Shown: positions 31,352 through 31,780 of the stretch, in pieces
Numbering within the stretch: the stretch's first letter is position 1
Layout of the letters: every line of letters begins with the position of its first letter
Assembly: GCA_050261495.1 (NCBI GenBank)
Contig: JBLNDI010000126.1
Span: 1 to 31,780, forward strand
Source: JBMNKL01 sp050261495
GTDB lineage: Bacteria; Bacillota; Clostridia; Acetivibrionales; DTU013
Direction: 5' to 3'
DNA length: 31,780 nt
Translations under genes and position numbers: made by a program
The notes under the pieces: generated by a model
The model's input: only the letters and a program-made list of their open reading frames with translations
Told to the model about the DNA's origin: nothing
Database searches by the model: none

Positions 31352-31780
31352 TTATGCCGGAAAACCCGTCGTAAATGTATTAAATTCATTCATTAAGCCG
31401 CTTAACAGGCTCCAATATGTAATAATCGTTACTATCGTAAGTATAAAGCCGACTATCCACAATATGAGAATCGCCCTGGCAAAGTTCTTCGTGTTCCGGT
31501 TGAATGAACTGCCGAAGCTCCAGACAAGAATCATTATAAAGCCAAGGATCGGTATGCATGTGACAATCATTATTCCTAAATATGCCCATACGCTCAGGGG
31601 TGTTGTTTTTTCAGGACTCGGTGCGGCTCCCGGGGACTGTGCGGGTTGAGCAAACCCCGGCGTTGCCTGCGGAGGAGCCGGCTGAATATATGCAGGCTGT
31701 TCTGCTGCGGGCTTCGGGGCTGCGGCAGGCTGCTGGGTTGCAGCAGGCTGTTGTACTCCCGCAGGCTGCTGGACAGCTTC
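31352..31780 (-). CDS. C-terminal part of a Pro/Ala/Gln-rich two-helix membrane protein
   Basis: The frame is open to the end of the window, giving at least 142 residues; the N-terminus is missing. The visible start is a low-complexity region of QQPA-type repeats (QQPAGVQQPAATQQPAA and PKPAAEQPA). After it come a segment TPLSVWAYLGIMIVTCIPIL and a second helix ILILWIVGFILTIVTIITYW, with a positive loop NRNTKNFAR between. This build (often an N-terminal zinc ribbon, Pro-rich linker, then two helices) is common in Clostridia without a known function. The upstream part is needed to classify it. Confidence 0.75.
   Translation of the reverse strand, partial: EAVQQPAGVQQPAATQQPAAAPKPAAEQPAYIQPAPPQATPGFAQPAQSPGAAPSPEKTTPLSVWAYLGIMIVTCIPILGFIMILVWSFGSSFNRNTKNFARAILILWIVGFILTIVTIITYWSLLSGLMNEFNTFTTGFPA

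Noticed and set aside
1..31780. CRISPR array, tRNA, rRNA or prophage genes
   Set aside because: No regular repeat-spacer pattern, cloverleaf, rRNA sequence or phage structural gene was seen.

Overview
The window looks like chromosomal DNA of a Gram-positive member of the Clostridia. The evidence is strong AGGAGG-type ribosome binding sites, a CIRCE operator in front of groES-groEL, a short-form HisG paired with HisZ, and sigma-A style promoters. I cannot name a genus. Nearly everything is on the minus strand; only a LysM/polysaccharide deacetylase gene and a HAD phosphatase gene are on the plus strand.

Layout. Positions 1-635 hold four TGTCCGGAT repeats (possible end of an IS21-type element) and AT-rich DNA without a recognisable gene. 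Next come a metallophosphoesterase (636-1490) and an AT-rich orphan membrane-anchored protein (1616-2389). Positions 2734-14978 form a sugar or sugar-acid catabolic island: UPF0261 protein, GntR/FCD regulator, class II aldolase, triosephosphate-isomerase-like protein, RpiB-like isomerase, RuBisCO-like protein (RLP), metallo-beta-lactamase-fold hydrolase, UroD/MtaA-like protein, two ribose-type permeases, a double ABC ATPase and a lipoprotein binding protein. Then follow LysM-NodB deacetylase (15460-16569), groEL-groES (16664-18638), a histidine operon hisZ-G-D-C-B-A-F-IE (26565 down to 19001, no hisH), a Phd-Uma2 fusion (26698-27444), a HAD phosphatase, a small Cys protein, a PcrA/UvrD helicase, and the C-terminal part of a Pro/Ala/Gln-rich membrane protein that runs off the window.

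The most interesting part is the catabolic island. A palindromic motif, core TTGTATMCAA, occurs before each of its three minus-strand transcription units: gntR-UPF0261, rpiB-tpi-aldolase, and the transporter-to-RLP unit. It overlaps a good -35 box in front of gntR. This suggests one GntR regulon. The enzymes suggest that an imported ligand is converted by the RLP to a tetrulose phosphate, which the TIM-like and RpiB-like isomerases turn into erythrose 4-phosphate. That would resemble the RLP decarboxylase route of apionate catabolism, but no sugar kinase, dehydrogenase or oxidoisomerase is visible here, so the route is either incomplete in the window or new.

Several gene boundaries, especially in the his operon, carry short tandem duplications that include the stop codon or the ribosome binding site. 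Other points worth checking are the missing hisH, a candidate operator inside the hisZ leader, and a perfect palindrome at the Phd-Uma2 promoter.
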